Source of the DNA: Candidatus Poribacteria bacterium
GTDB taxonomy: Bacteria; Poribacteria; WGA-4E; WGA-3G
Assembly (NCBI GenBank): GCA_022826805.1
Contig: JAJDUH010000026.1
Coordinates: forward strand, 1-64,000
Direction: 5' to 3'
Length of the DNA stretch: 64,000 nucleotides
Position 1 is the first letter of the stretch, and every line of letters starts with the position of its first letter. A model generated the notes under the pieces. That model worked only from the letters and a program-made list of their open reading frames with translations, had not been told where the DNA came from and searched no databases. This document shows, piece after piece, positions 17,824-26,820 of the stretch. A program made the translations under genes and the position numbers.

Positions 17824-18462
17824 CTACTTTAACATCTTCGTGAAATCCCGTTTCCAACTCGGTGAGAGGGCGGGCAGTTTTCTGGCTTGCGCGATTTTCT
17901 CGTGGTTGTCTGTATCAAAATAGCGAAGATTCACTATTTCTGTGACGCTCATGGATTCCGACGCAATGTCAATGCGTGCGATTGTATCACCAGCAGCGAT
18001 TTCGCCTTCTTCAAGGACTCTGAAGTAGAAACCGACGCGCCGGCTCTCCAAAAATTGTTTAGGAAATTCCGGCAGTCCCATTTTGTACGCCAGTTTGAAA
18101 CAGGGGACACGCGGTTGGGTAATTTGCAATTTTACCGTTGAACCTATCTGAAAAACATCCCCTATGTGAACCCCATCTTCCAATAGTCCCTCAACAGTAA
18201 GGTTTTCGCCGAACTGTCCGTAAGTCAGATCGTCTCTTTGCAATTCCTGTTGCCAGTGGTTATAATGTTCAAACGGGTATCCGTAGATGGCTTTATAAGT
18301 GCCGCCGTGTACCCGCAGATCGCCCTGTCCATCACCGTCAATGTTCTTTGCCCTGAGTATAACGGTGCCTGACACCGGCACTTTAAAGATACCAGTTTTA
18401 ATGGTTTTGCTGCCGTATTGGATAGGCTTCGGTTTTGAGACATTTATAGATAAGAGTTTCAT
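17824..18462 (-). CDS. MOSC domain-containing protein (YiiM-like)
   Basis: 212 residues with the MOSC beta-barrel: the N-terminal [15 protein letters not shown], the centre [21 protein letters not shown], and [14 protein letters not shown] with the conserved Cys proposed to bind the molybdenum cofactor or a sulfur carrier. YiiM-type proteins reduce N-hydroxylated bases and other N-oxides, and that activity is inferred. I place the start at ATG 18462 because homologues begin at MKLL; the leader downstream of the promoter at 18543-18571 would be about 75 nt. Confidence 0.87.
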   Translation of the reverse strand: MKLLSINVSKPKPIQYGSKTIKTGIFKVPVSGTVILRAKNIDGDGQGDLRVHGGTYKAIYGYPFEHYNHWQQELQRDDLTYGQFGENLTVEGLLEDGVHIGDVFQIGSTVKLQITQPRVPCFKLAYKMGLPEFPKQFLESRRVGFYFRVLEEGEIAAGDTIARIDIASESMSVTEIVNLRYFDTDNHEKIAQARKLPALSPSWKRDFTKMLK

Positions 18463-18542
18463 AATGGTTATCGGCTGCTGGATTTCAGTATTTAGGTGTT
18501 GATTTTCGATTATAGATTCTTGTGTCAAACTTGCGTTATCTT

Positions 18543-18571
18543 AGTATATGGATTTGCTTAAGTTGTGTCAA
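18543..18571 (-). promoter_or_regulatory. Near-consensus sigma70 promoter of the MOSC gene
   Basis: On the minus strand TTGACA (18566-18571), 17-nt spacer, TATACT (18543-18548). It is about 80 nt upstream of the chosen MOSC start. Confidence 0.75.
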
Positions 18572-18823
18572 GAGAAAGAACTGAAAACAATACTTTTTTC
18601 CTGTCATGCAACACTGGATTTTATAAGTCACGTCATGATATAATGGTAAAAGTCGTACGACAGTTGCGTATCACACCACCTTTTATCAATAAACTGAAGG
18701 GATCCGTCAGGAAAATCAACGAAAAAGATATAACTATTGTTTATTAGATAACTTTGCAGCTATCGCCGCGTTTCCAAAATGGATTGATAGCGATTTTTTC
18801 ACCAAAACCGTAGGAGAAACATC

Positions 18824-19261
18824 ATGACATTGGCACCTGCCTCACGTTTTGTTTTAATATGCACAGTAATATTTGCCATGCTATCGGCGAATGTTTCGGT
18901 CGCTAAATCGAGTGAAACGGAGAAGAACTCCCGCAATGACACCAGAATTGGCGAATCTATTGGGCTTACAACACTCACAATATTGAGTGTTGTTTCCCTG
19001 GGACGCTGGTTAACCCCCTTAGATGAATGGCATGCAGAAATTCGTAAACTCACTGCAGACGAGCACTTCGTTGAACGTTGGATGTTGCTCAACGATGACC
19101 CAGTGTCTCTTGAAAAAGGAAACAGAGCGCTTTCAAAAATCCGAGAGGAAAGAAAAGCCATGGAGAAGAAATACAATCGGTTCAATTGGCTGTATGTTAC
19201 GGCGATGGGCGTTATTGGCGGCGTTACCACGATACTTATCTTTTCGTTGCGGGGTGATTAA
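18824..19261 (+). CDS. Small exported/membrane protein, unknown function
   Basis: 145 residues starting at an ATG with TAGGAG 8 nt upstream. Hydrophobic segments are at about residues 5-25 (RFVLICTVIFAMLSANVSVA, signal-like), 45-60 (LTTLTILSVVSLG) and 125-143 (YVTAMGVIGGVTTILIF), with a charged helical stretch between (EIRKLTADEHF to REERKAMEKKYNR). This is a membrane-anchored helical protein that I cannot place in a family. It precedes the LamG/sigma/kelch block in the same orientation but is 376 nt away, so a link is uncertain. Confidence 0.6.
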   Translation: MTLAPASRFVLICTVIFAMLSANVSVAKSSETEKNSRNDTRIGESIGLTTLTILSVVSLGRWLTPLDEWHAEIRKLTADEHFVERWMLLNDDPVSLEKGNRALSKIREERKAMEKKYNRFNWLYVTAMGVIGGVTTILIFSLRGD

Positions 19262-19637
19262 TCACACAGAGAAAAGTAGATTTAAAAAATAAACAGAAAT
19301 AAGGTTCTGTCTTATAATTCAGCTAAGTCGTCGTGGGATTAAAGGTCCTTCACAGGCTTGGCTGTTCTGCGTCCTAACAATCCCTATTACAATAACTGAC
19401 CGCTTCTACCTCCAAAACCTCCCAACAATTTCAAGAGATTTTTCCATTTTTTAGGTAAAAACACAGATTTTTTTTATTTTTTGTCAGATTATGCACCCTT
19501 TTTGCCTTAAAATTGTATCTTTAATGACAAAAGAATAAAACAGTGTTTTAAATTTAAGGATTCAGTTTATTATTGTGTTTGATATCCCTTTTTTTTGGAA
19601 GAATTAGGGGTCAGCGAGTCGTTAGATTGGAGAAAAA
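19262..19637. other. Long AT-rich gene-free stretch upstream of the LamG gene
   Basis: 376 nt without a credible gene. The second half (about 19440-19620) is strongly AT-rich with T-runs and a TTTAATGACAAAAGAATAAA segment, as expected for a promoter and leader region. I cannot single out a convincing -35/-10 pair. No heptamer or GCGAGG repeats occur here, unlike most gaps in the window. Confidence 0.4.
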
Positions 19638-20513
19638 ATGATACATCGGCAAATTCTTGCATGCCTCTCTTTACTGATATTAATTCCGCTGAGCGCTAAA
19701 GCATTTCCACCGGCTTCACCAGGGGGTGGAAACTACTTAGTCCTTGACGGAGTGGACGACTATGTGGTTTTAGACTTTAAAACCTTCGGTGCTCTCTTGC
19801 CGAAAGACACCGACGAGTTCACTGTCGAAGCGTGGGTATATCCGACCACATCGCCTGCCGAGAATATATACGCAATGATTCTTAGCCAACAGGTGGAGAT
19901 GCGGGCCGTGAGCGATAACGAGGGATGGCAGGAGATAAAGAAAAATATCGATTGGCGGAAGGGTGATTTATTCCTAATAATTCAAGGGCATATTACAGTT
20001 GGGGGAAGACCCGGTGGGACAGGGTTCCGCCCAATAGCACTTTCCCCGAATCAATGGAATCACATCGCATATCAGGCAAAAGGGAAACAGAGAGCAACTA
20101 TTGTCAACGATATCGTAAAGACCGGCCCGCGAGTCGGAACGCTCGCACACGATCTCTCGCACTTCAAGCATCCAAAGGATTTTACACTTGGTGGGTTTGG
20201 AAAAAAAATTAAGAGGCCTCACGGTGATTACTTTTTCGGATCTTTTGCCGGATATATTGATGCGGTCCGTATCTCGACAGTTGCTCGTTACGATACTGAG
20301 AAACAAGGTTTTACACCGCGGAATAAATTCAAAACAGACCGGAAGACAATTGCGTTGTGGCATTTTGATGAACTCAGTGGAAATCGGAAATTTTCAGATG
20401 CATCAGGTAACGCATATCATCTGGAGGGTAAAAATGGCGCAAAGACCAGCATCCCCCTTGCAGTCGAAGCAGCAGGAAAACTTACCACAACATGGGGCCG
20501 ACTTAAGCAGTAA
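19638..20513 (+). CDS. Secreted LamG-domain protein with C-terminal KLTTTWG tag
   Basis: 291 residues; GGAG 8 nt before the ATG. An N-terminal signal peptide (LACLSLLILIPLSAKA, cleavage after SAKA) is followed by a LamG/concanavalin A-like jelly roll: GNYLVLDGVDDYVVLDFKTF, EFTVEAWVYPTT, PNQWNHIAYQ, GYIDAVRISTVARY and IALWHFDELSG are the successive family signatures. Such domains bind carbohydrates or other surface ligands. The C-terminal residues AAGKLTTTWGRLKQ match the tag of three other exported proteins here. It lies 62 nt upstream of the sigma-factor/propeller gene and is likely cotranscribed with it. Confidence 0.88.
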   Translation: MIHRQILACLSLLILIPLSAKAFPPASPGGGNYLVLDGVDDYVVLDFKTFGALLPKDTDEFTVEAWVYPTTSPAENIYAMILSQQVEMRAVSDNEGWQEIKKNIDWRKGDLFLIIQGHITVGGRPGGTGFRPIALSPNQWNHIAYQAKGKQRATIVNDIVKTGPRVGTLAHDLSHFKHPKDFTLGGFGKKIKRPHGDYFFGSFAGYIDAVRISTVARYDTEKQGFTPRNKFKTDRKTIALWHFDELSGNRKFSDASGNAYHLEGKNGAKTSIPLAVEAAGKLTTTWGRLKQ

Positions 20514-20575
20514 AAATTTCAAAGGACCTACTTGCGTGTAGCTCATAAATCTATGCATTAACCGTGGAGATTCTG

Positions 20576-23506
20576 ATGGAAAGAGAAACCGATGTTCAAC
20601 TGATTCATAGCACCTTGTCGGGCAACGACGAGGCATTCAGCACTTTAGTCCGAAACCACCAAAAGAGTATTCACGCCCTTGCGTGGCGGAAGGTTGGGGA
20701 TTTTCAGATTGCTGAGGAGATTACCCAGGATACTTTCCTTCAGGCATATAGAAACCTTGCTCAACTAAAGAATCCGAACCAGTTTGCGGGATGGATTTAT
20801 GTAATTGCGAACCGGCTTTGTTTGAAACGACTGCAAGAGAAGACATCTGTGATACCATCATTGGAGGATACGCCGATGGAAGAAGTAGATAAATTTTCTT
20901 ATACCCGTTATGTATCCGATCAACGCGAATCAGAAGCCTTTGAGCACCGCCATGAACTTGTCAAAAAACTTCTGGCAAAGCTGCCAGAGAGCGAACGTAC
21001 GGTGGTGACACTTCACTATCTCGGAGAAATGACGACGAAGGAAATTGGGAAATTCTTAGGTGTATCGGTGAATACGATTAAGAGTCGACTGCGCCGCGGC
21101 ATAAAACGCCTACAAAAACAAGGGGAAGAAACCCTTGTTCGCGAGACACTTGGGAGTATCCAAGTCCCCGCTGACATAACAGAGCGTATTATGCGGCAGG
21201 TCGCTGAGATTAACCCAACAGTTTCTCCGCCAGTTGGAAAACCGTTGCTTCCGTGGGCGGCTTTTGGGACGGCTGTGGTTTTGGTTCTATTGATGCTCAG
21301 TGCGAGCAACCAAATTCTTGCGCGGTTTCAGAAGCCGTACAGTTTCGAGGCGAAATCCGAACGGACGATTGAAATCGTTGATGCGCCTATCGTTCTTGAT
21401 ATTCCAATGAAACCGGCTGTGCGCAATCAGTTCGGTCAGGCTGCTGCACCCGGTAAGAGCAGCGGTGCCGACACGCAAATTTCTGATGTGACACCAGCAT
21501 CTGTTTCATCGGCGGATTCCACCACATTTTCTACCTCACAGTGGATTCAGGGAAAAGGACCCCCCGCGGGTTACATACGCGATCTCTTCGCTACATCTGA
21601 AGGAACCGTCTATGCTGTTGCATCAACAGGAATTTACAGATTATCAACAGATGCGACCGCATGGATACACGTCAACGCGAGTGTCCCTATTGGTGAATCT
21701 CGAATGCCGATGGCAGCGCATGCTGGGTCCCTTTATATTGTTTCTACTGACGAGATATTTACTTCAGATAATAACGGCGAGACGTGGATAACGTTGGGTC
21801 CCCGGCCCAAGGGAGATGCTGTTGGACTTGTTATCATAGACCCCGAACGAGCGTCCACGCCACAAGTACCTATCACAATGTATCTTGCGCTTAAAGATGA
21901 AGGGATTTTCCGATCTACAGATAGCGGAACGCAATGGAACCTTCTTAAAGATGGATTGACAACTTCCGAAAAAATTTCTGCAGTAGCTGCTGTTGGAAAA
22001 ACTGTGTTTGCTGGTACAGAGAACAGTATCTACCGTCTCGATTCGGGTGTCTGGAAAAAATTACCATTGGATACATCAGGTGCTGTCTGTTCCTTGACAG
22101 TGTCTGAAAATAATCTGTATGTTGGGACAGGTTCTGACCTGTTGGTGAGATTAACTTCAACGGAACTATATGAGTTGAAGCGGAACAACCGATTGAATTC
22201 AGAGTGGAATAACAAATTATATTCAACCAAGATCTTCCATTCAGACGATTTGGGAGCTTCGTGGACTGAAATAATGCAAGGAAGAAAATACAAATTCACG
22301 AGTGCCCATAGAGGTATAACGGTTTTAGCTGCAGATGAAACACTTTTGGCACTGAGTTACGACCAATCTCGTTCATCAGATGGTGGACAAACTTGGACAG
22401 CGCTTAAAAGAGACCAGAATTGGGTAAATAGAAGTAGCCTCCCAGCAGCGATGGTGAACGAGAAAACGTATTACAAAGCCAGTGTATGGGGCATCCATCG
22501 CACGACTGATGGCGGTGAATCATGGCACCTATTTATGAATGGGGTGACAGGAACATTTATAATTGATCTGGTTGCGTTCAACAATAGGTTATACGCACAT
22601 TCTGGCTATGAAGTTTATCAATCCACCGATGCGGGTGCGTCTTGGAAAAAAGTTCGGGTTGATGGGCAGGAAGCCGCGCTCAATCCCAGGACCAAACTGG
22701 CTTATGAGTCGAAGTTAGTGGTTGTTAACAACACGCTTTATTTTTTTTCATCTGAAGCAGAAGAGTTCCAAATTTTCCGCTTATCTACAGATGGCGATAT
22801 GCTTATTCCAGTTCAAGGTGTCCCGCTTTTTGATCGTAAAACAAATTCTTCTTATGTTATATCTCGTTTGCAAATTGATGCCCCTTACGCCATAACTCGT
22901 CTGCAAGGTGAGACGGCTACAACCAGTGGTGAGGCGTTTTATGTGGAATACCAAAGAGGACTTTTCAAATGGAAAGTTGGTGATCCAGAATGGACCTATA
23001 CGGGATTGGCAGATACGAGTCAAGGGTATGATTATTGGAATGCTGGCGATTACAGAGGTGGATTCAAAATGGCGGTCTCAGGAGAAACTGTCTATGTCGG
23101 TCAACGGGATGGTAAGTTGTTTCAATCGCTTGATGAAGGAGGCAGTTGGAGAGACCTTACACCAAGCCTGCCGCTGCGTTTTACGCACTTTAAAGAGATA
23201 GCTTTTATCGGATCAACCCTCTACGTCTCAACAGACGAAGGGGTTTTAACTTCACAAACTGGAGAATATTGGCGCGTGCTAACCGATAGTGCTGGTGCAC
23301 GTCCCATCATAGACAGATTTGCTACGGATAACATCAAGGTTTATGGTATCGGCGATATGGGGATTTATTGTTTGGATACTCGCAGGGAATGGAAGAAGAT
23401 TTCTTCAGCAGCTATAGGTGATGTTATTTCTACCGCTATCATTAAAAACAGGCTCTATAGTGCTGTTGATAGACGTGGGATATTCCACATTTCGGTTGAG
23501 GAGTAG
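20576..23506 (+). CDS. ECF sigma factor fused to a transmembrane helix and a seven-Asp-box beta-propeller
   Basis: 976 residues. Residues 15-90 are sigma region 2 (AFSTLVRNHQKSIHALAWRK, EEITQDTFLQAYRNL, GWIYVIANRLCLKRLQ). Residues 125-182 are sigma region 4 with the helix-turn-helix MTTKEIGKFLGVSVNTIKSR. Residues about 225-244 (LPWAAFGTAVVLVLLMLSA) form one membrane helix. After a Ser/Thr/Ala-rich linker the rest is a beta-propeller with seven Asp-box (BNR) motifs S/T-x-D-x-G-x-x-W: SDNNGETW, STDSGTQW, SDDLGASW, SSDGGQTW, TTDGGESW, STDAGASW, SLDEGGSW. Topology puts the sigma domain inside and the propeller outside. No anti-sigma gene is adjacent. ATG at 20576 with GGAG upstream is preferred over a GTG at 20564. 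Confidence 0.9.
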   Translation: MERETDVQLIHSTLSGNDEAFSTLVRNHQKSIHALAWRKVGDFQIAEEITQDTFLQAYRNLAQLKNPNQFAGWIYVIANRLCLKRLQEKTSVIPSLEDTPMEEVDKFSYTRYVSDQRESEAFEHRHELVKKLLAKLPESERTVVTLHYLGEMTTKEIGKFLGVSVNTIKSRLRRGIKRLQKQGEETLVRETLGSIQVPADITERIMRQVAEINPTVSPPVGKPLLPWAAFGTAVVLVLLMLSASNQILARFQKPYSFEAKSERTIEIVDAPIVLDIPMKPAVRNQFGQAAAPGKSSGADTQISDVTPASVSSADSTTFSTSQWIQGKGPPAGYIRDLFATSEGTVYAVASTGIYRLSTDATAWIHVNASVPIGESRMPMAAHAGSLYIVSTDEIFTSDNNGETWITLGPRPKGDAVGLVIIDPERASTPQVPITMYLALKDEGIFRSTDSGTQWNLLKDGLTTSEKISAVAAVGKTVFAGTENSIYRLDSGVWKKLPLDTSGAVCSLTVSENNLYVGTGSDLLVRLTSTELYELKRNNRLNSEWNNKLYSTKIFHSDDLGASWTEIMQGRKYKFTSAHRGITVLAADETLLALSYDQSRSSDGGQTWTALKRDQNWVNRSSLPAAMVNEKTYYKASVWGIHRTTDGGESWHLFMNGVTGTFIIDLVAFNNRLYAHSGYEVYQSTDAGASWKKVRVDGQEAALNPRTKLAYESKLVVVNNTLYFFSSEAEEFQIFRLSTDGDMLIPVQGVPLFDRKTNSSYVISRLQIDAPYAITRLQGETATTSGEAFYVEYQRGLFKWKVGDPEWTYTGLADTSQGYDYWNAGDYRGGFKMAVSGETVYVGQRDGKLFQSLDEGGSWRDLTPSLPLRFTHFKEIAFIGSTLYVSTDEGVLTSQTGEYWRVLTDSAGARPIIDRFATDNIKVYGIGDMGIYCLDTRREWKKISSAAIGDVISTAIIKNRLYSAVDRRGIFHISVEE

Positions 23507-23637
23507 TCGGTTGTTAGTTGTCAGTTTTTAGTTAAGAGGTCTTGATATAAAATCTGTGCCCTCTTAGGAGACGCCAAACTGGGATTGATTGTTGCAAAGG
23601 CTGCTTTTAACTGACAACCGATAACCAATAACCATTA
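23507..23637. repeat. Miniature element: inverted heptamer arrays around a conserved core
   Basis: Starts right after the sigma gene with GGTTGTTAGTTGTCAGTT-type heptamers and ends with AACTGACAACCGATAACC-type heptamers in the opposite orientation. The core contains ACGCCAA (23571-23577), ten bases, ATTGTTGC (23588-23595). The same core with the same spacing is found at 42123-42147 and, on the other strand, at 58158-58182. Confidence 0.65.
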
Positions 23638-23680
23638 AAACAGTGCTAAGTTGCCAATGAATAATAATAGGAGCTCAACC

Positions 23681-24778
23681 ATGAAAAGTCGTTTGATGTT
23701 AGGCATCGTGACCCTATGTGCGTTGTTTATCAACGTTGCCAATCTCGCAGCTGAGGGGAATTGGACGCGAAAAGCAGACATGCCAACAGTCCGATCCGAT
23801 TTTGCCACGTCTGTTGTGAACGGAAAGATATACGCCATCGGTGGCACAATTGATCGATTTGGGGATATGGACATCTCAACCGTGGAAATGTATGACCCGA
23901 AAACGGATACATGGATGCAGAAGACGGATATGCCTACATCCAGAAGGACCAGTACTTGCGTTGTGGATGGAAAAATTTACGCCATCGGTGGAGCCAAAAT
24001 ACATAAACGTAAGATTGGTCCCGGACATGGTTATGATATTAAAGAACTTTCAACCGTAGAAATGTATGATCCAGTTACCGACATGTGGACGCAGAAAGCA
24101 GATATGCCGACAGCAAGATCAACGCATACTTGCGTTGTAGATGGAAAAATATATGCTATCGGTGGAGCAGCATTCAATAACATTAGGAAGAAGAAACCGT
24201 GGCGGTTAGACCTCGTGGAGGTCTATGATCCAGCTACCGACACATGGGCAAAAGCCAAAAGCATGAATCATGCGCGTGATAGCTTCGCAGTCAGTGTTGT
24301 GGATGGAAAGATTTACGCAATGGGTGGGACAGGCTGGCCCCAGATTCCATTTCATCCGGGTCCCTTTCTCTCAGTCGTTGAAGTCTTCAATCCGAAGACG
24401 AATCAATGGCGTGACATAGGAGACATGCCTGCAGCAAAATCAAGCCATACCGCAAGTGTTATCAACGGAAAAATCCATGTGATAGGTGGATTTTTTCGGG
24501 GCAACGGACTGGATATGAAAGATTTTAAAACCATCGAAATCTACCATCCTGAAACCGGTCGTTGGACACAGAAACCCGACATGCCGGTTGGCAAATCCGG
24601 ACATACTGCTGAAGTCATAAAGGGAAAAATCTATATCTTTACCGGAGTGGGCCACGATGATGCCGCATTTGCGACTGTTGAGGTTTATAATACAGGAGAG
24701 TTCCCTCAGAGCGTCGATCCAACGGATAAACTTGCTAAAACGTGGGGAAGCATGAAAAAAATTGGCGCAGAGAAGTAG
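23681..24778 (+). CDS. Secreted kelch-repeat protein with C-terminal KLAKTWG tag
   Basis: 365 residues from the ATG at 23681 (AGGAG 7 nt upstream). The signal peptide is LMLGIVTLCALFINVANLAA. Six kelch repeats follow, each with the pattern V-V-D/N-G-K-I-Y-A-I-G-G and V-E-x-Y-D-P-x-T-D-x-W (for example VVDGKIYAIGGA, VEMYDPVTDMWTQKADMPTA), which should close a six-bladed propeller. The end, DPTDKLAKTWGSMKKIGAEK, matches the C-terminal tag of three other exported proteins. It is co-oriented with the LamG and sigma/propeller genes. Kelch propellers are protein-interaction or sugar-binding scaffolds; no enzymatic residues (galactose oxidase Cys/Tyr/His set) are evident. Confidence 0.9.
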   Translation: MKSRLMLGIVTLCALFINVANLAAEGNWTRKADMPTVRSDFATSVVNGKIYAIGGTIDRFGDMDISTVEMYDPKTDTWMQKTDMPTSRRTSTCVVDGKIYAIGGAKIHKRKIGPGHGYDIKELSTVEMYDPVTDMWTQKADMPTARSTHTCVVDGKIYAIGGAAFNNIRKKKPWRLDLVEVYDPATDTWAKAKSMNHARDSFAVSVVDGKIYAMGGTGWPQIPFHPGPFLSVVEVFNPKTNQWRDIGDMPAAKSSHTASVINGKIHVIGGFFRGNGLDMKDFKTIEIYHPETGRWTQKPDMPVGKSGHTAEVIKGKIYIFTGVGHDDAAFATVEVYNTGEFPQSVDPTDKLAKTWGSMKKIGAEK

Positions 24779-24816
24779 CTGCGCCTCGCTTCAGAAGATA
24801 GGGACGATGCAGCCAT

Positions 24817-25698
24817 CTACGCCGATTTAAGATCTTTCGCCAAGATTTCAATCAACTCCGCCAAGGTCGGGAACTCGTCGCGTGCTTCTGGTGGAAGATC
24901 CGCGAGGTGTGTGCTTCCGACGAAACGATACATGTCCGCTGCGCCTGTTAAGATGTTGGGTGTCAACCCGACATGCGCGAAAGTTGCTGAAATCTCTTCC
25001 ATCTCACCGATCCAACGTCTCGCCTTGGGTGGCATACCTGGTAATCCATTTTCCATTCGTTGAAACAGTGTCGATTGGCTCAACTGAAATTCGGCGGTGA
25101 GCGCATCTGAGACACCCAAAACCTGCGCCGCTGTGAGCAATTCAGTGCAGAGTGCAGTTAGCCCTTTTGTCAGGGAGGCGTAGCACATCTTAATCGCAGA
25201 GGCAAGCCCTATCTCCTCGCCAAGCGTGGGTACATCTAAGCCGTAATCGTTGAGTGCAGAGAATGTACTGAGATCGGGTCCTGATGCATAAAATCGGGTT
25301 GCCCCTGGATTACGCGGCGGTGGACCGATGATGGACGCATCGACAAAAGTCCCGCCTGCCGCAGTAATAATATCTCCCAATTTACGAACCGTCTGTGGCG
25401 CGATTGCGTTGCAGTCGGCATAGGTTAGGGTCGTGTCCACCTGTTGGAGAGCATCTGCGACTGCAGCGGCGGCAGACATTGCCTGTGCAGGCACCATGAT
25501 CGAGAGGATAAGGTCTGCTTCGGTTACCAATTGCGGATAGGCGGGAACGTCTTCAATACCTGCCTTTTCTGCGAGTTGCCGGGTGCGTTGGCTTCTTCCT
25601 TGCAAACAGGTGATGACGCGTAAACCGTTTTGACGGAGGACATTTCCGACTGTGTGTCCCATATCACCAGGGCTTAAAATTCCGACAGTATTGGGCAT
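24817..25698 (-). CDS. NAD(P)-dependent dehydrogenase, 6-phosphogluconate dehydrogenase-like with DUF1932 C-terminal domain
   Basis: 293 residues. The Rossmann motif is GILSPGDMGHTVGNVL (the GxGxMG variant with SPGDMG), then NAD-domain features ADLILSIMVPAQAMSAAAAV, TYADCNAIAPQTV and FVDASIIGPPP. The helical C-terminal domain with AIKMCYASLTKGLTAL (catalytic Lys position) and ARRWIGEMEEISATFAHVG fits DUF1932. The family relates to 3-hydroxyisobutyrate and tartronate semialdehyde dehydrogenases, and the substrate is not known. GGGAGG 7 nt before the ATG confirms the start. Confidence 0.88.
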   Translation of the reverse strand: MPNTVGILSPGDMGHTVGNVLRQNGLRVITCLQGRSQRTRQLAEKAGIEDVPAYPQLVTEADLILSIMVPAQAMSAAAAVADALQQVDTTLTYADCNAIAPQTVRKLGDIITAAGGTFVDASIIGPPPRNPGATRFYASGPDLSTFSALNDYGLDVPTLGEEIGLASAIKMCYASLTKGLTALCTELLTAAQVLGVSDALTAEFQLSQSTLFQRMENGLPGMPPKARRWIGEMEEISATFAHVGLTPNILTGAADMYRFVGSTHLADLPPEARDEFPTLAELIEILAKDLKSA

Positions 25699-25726
25699 AG
25701 GTTGCCTCCCTTATTTTTTTAAATGC

Positions 25727-25829
25727 CACAAATTAACAGTTTGTGCTACAAGGCGGATGCGGATTCTGAACCAGGGCAATGCAACGTCTCTGAATTTTGC
25801 TGTCCGGTGCGGTTCCAAACCGCACCTAC
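25727..25829. repeat. Two hairpin repeats: CACAAA/TTTGTG and GGTGCGGTT/AACCGCACC
   Basis: CACAAATTAACAGTTTGTG followed by CTACA (25727-25750) belongs to a family with copies at about 35475, 35628 and 59514. GGTGCGGTT (25806-25814) pairs with AACCGCACC (25818-25826), followed by TAC, and is a variant-stem member of the GCGAGG family. Confidence 0.6.
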
Positions 25830-25860
25830 AAAATTAAAGTAGATATGGCACTGGTATTTT

Positions 25861-26814
25861 TTAAATATGAACACCGACAGAGTAGATCGCCTTGAATACC
25901 AATATTGCACCGAGTAGAATAACAACAGCCGCACTAAAAATCGGTAGGCGTTGTAACCAGATACCCTCGCCTGTGAAACGCTCAATCAAGGGTTTCGCCA
26001 TCACCATCAGAATACCGATAGCAACCAATACGGCAGCAAGCCCCAATGAGAAGGCAGATAGGATAATTAGCCCCCACACAAGTTTGTTAAGACTAATCGC
26101 AAATAGAAGTCCGATGAGCGCATCGACACATGGCACGATGCCCCCGGAGATTCCGAGCGATAATAACCCCCAAAAACCGGTGCGTTCCGGGGGGACATGG
26201 CTATGCGTACGCCCACCATGACTGTGTGAATGTCCATGGTCATGGTCGTGATCGTGGTCATGATCGTGGTCATGATCGTGGTCGTGGTCGTGTGGATGGT
26301 TATGGTTATGATCGTGACTATGCCCGTGATGGTGATTATGTCCAGGACCGTGGCTGTGCACCCCACCGCTATAATACTGTTTCATGTTCTTCGTAAGCAG
26401 CCATGCCCCAATACCAACAATCAAAATTCCAGAAAACAGACTCAACCACGGGACAATATCCTCTGGAGCAAACTCCTGTGCCACCAGCATGACGACGCCA
26501 AGTGCGATGACGCTGAAGGTGTGTGTAAAAGTAACGACCAGCCCAAGGAATACTGCATCAATTACTCTGCCTTTAGAGCCGACGAGATAAGCAGCGACTA
26601 TAGCTTTTCCGTGTCCCGGTGTCAATGCGTGCAAGCCGCCAAGCACAAATGAAATGGCAAGGGCAGCAATTGCGAGTTGCAGGGTAAGTGGTCGGTTTAC
26701 CAGTTCCTTTATCCTATCGCCCGAATGTTCATGCCCCTCATCGGCGAATCCCAATGTACACGCAACAACACTCATAAAAACAATACTAAGAATATAAGGG
26801 AAAAGTTTCTTCAA
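25861..26814 (-). CDS. NicO/RcnA-type nickel-cobalt permease with His-rich cytoplasmic or periplasmic loop
   Basis: 317 residues starting at TTG 26814, six bases after the stop of the propeller gene. Signal-like first segment, then LQLAIAALAISFVLGGLHAL and the family motif HALTPGHGKAIVAAYL. Six hydrophobic segments follow, interrupted by a loop with about 30 His residues in HDH and HGH repeats. The second signature ISGGIVPCVDALIGLL confirms the NicO/UreH-like transporter family. RcnA-type members export Ni and Co, related proteins import, and direction cannot be told. The His-rich loop probably binds the metal. The coding repeats are near-identical 12-bp units (gtggtcatgatc and variants), so loop length may vary between strains. 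Confidence 0.85.
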   Translation of the reverse strand: MKKLFPYILSIVFMSVVACTLGFADEGHEHSGDRIKELVNRPLTLQLAIAALAISFVLGGLHALTPGHGKAIVAAYLVGSKGRVIDAVFLGLVVTFTHTFSVIALGVVMLVAQEFAPEDIVPWLSLFSGILIVGIGAWLLTKNMKQYYSGGVHSHGPGHNHHHGHSHDHNHNHPHDHDHDHDHDHDHDHDHDHGHSHSHGGRTHSHVPPERTGFWGLLSLGISGGIVPCVDALIGLLFAISLNKLVWGLIILSAFSLGLAAVLVAIGILMVMAKPLIERFTGEGIWLQRLPIFSAAVVILLGAILVFKAIYSVGVHI

Positions 26815-26820
26815 AGCTGA

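Noticed and set aside
18646..18747. Short plus-strand frame MVKVVRQLRITPPFINKLKG of about 34 codons after a TATAAT-like box
   Set aside because: No ribosome binding site and no recognisable similarity; the -35 region is poor. Kept out of the gene list.
26067..26652. Open frames opposite the His-rich loop (Val/Met-rich and Arg/Asp-rich products)
   Set aside because: They come from the low-complexity 12-bp repeats and have no independent support.
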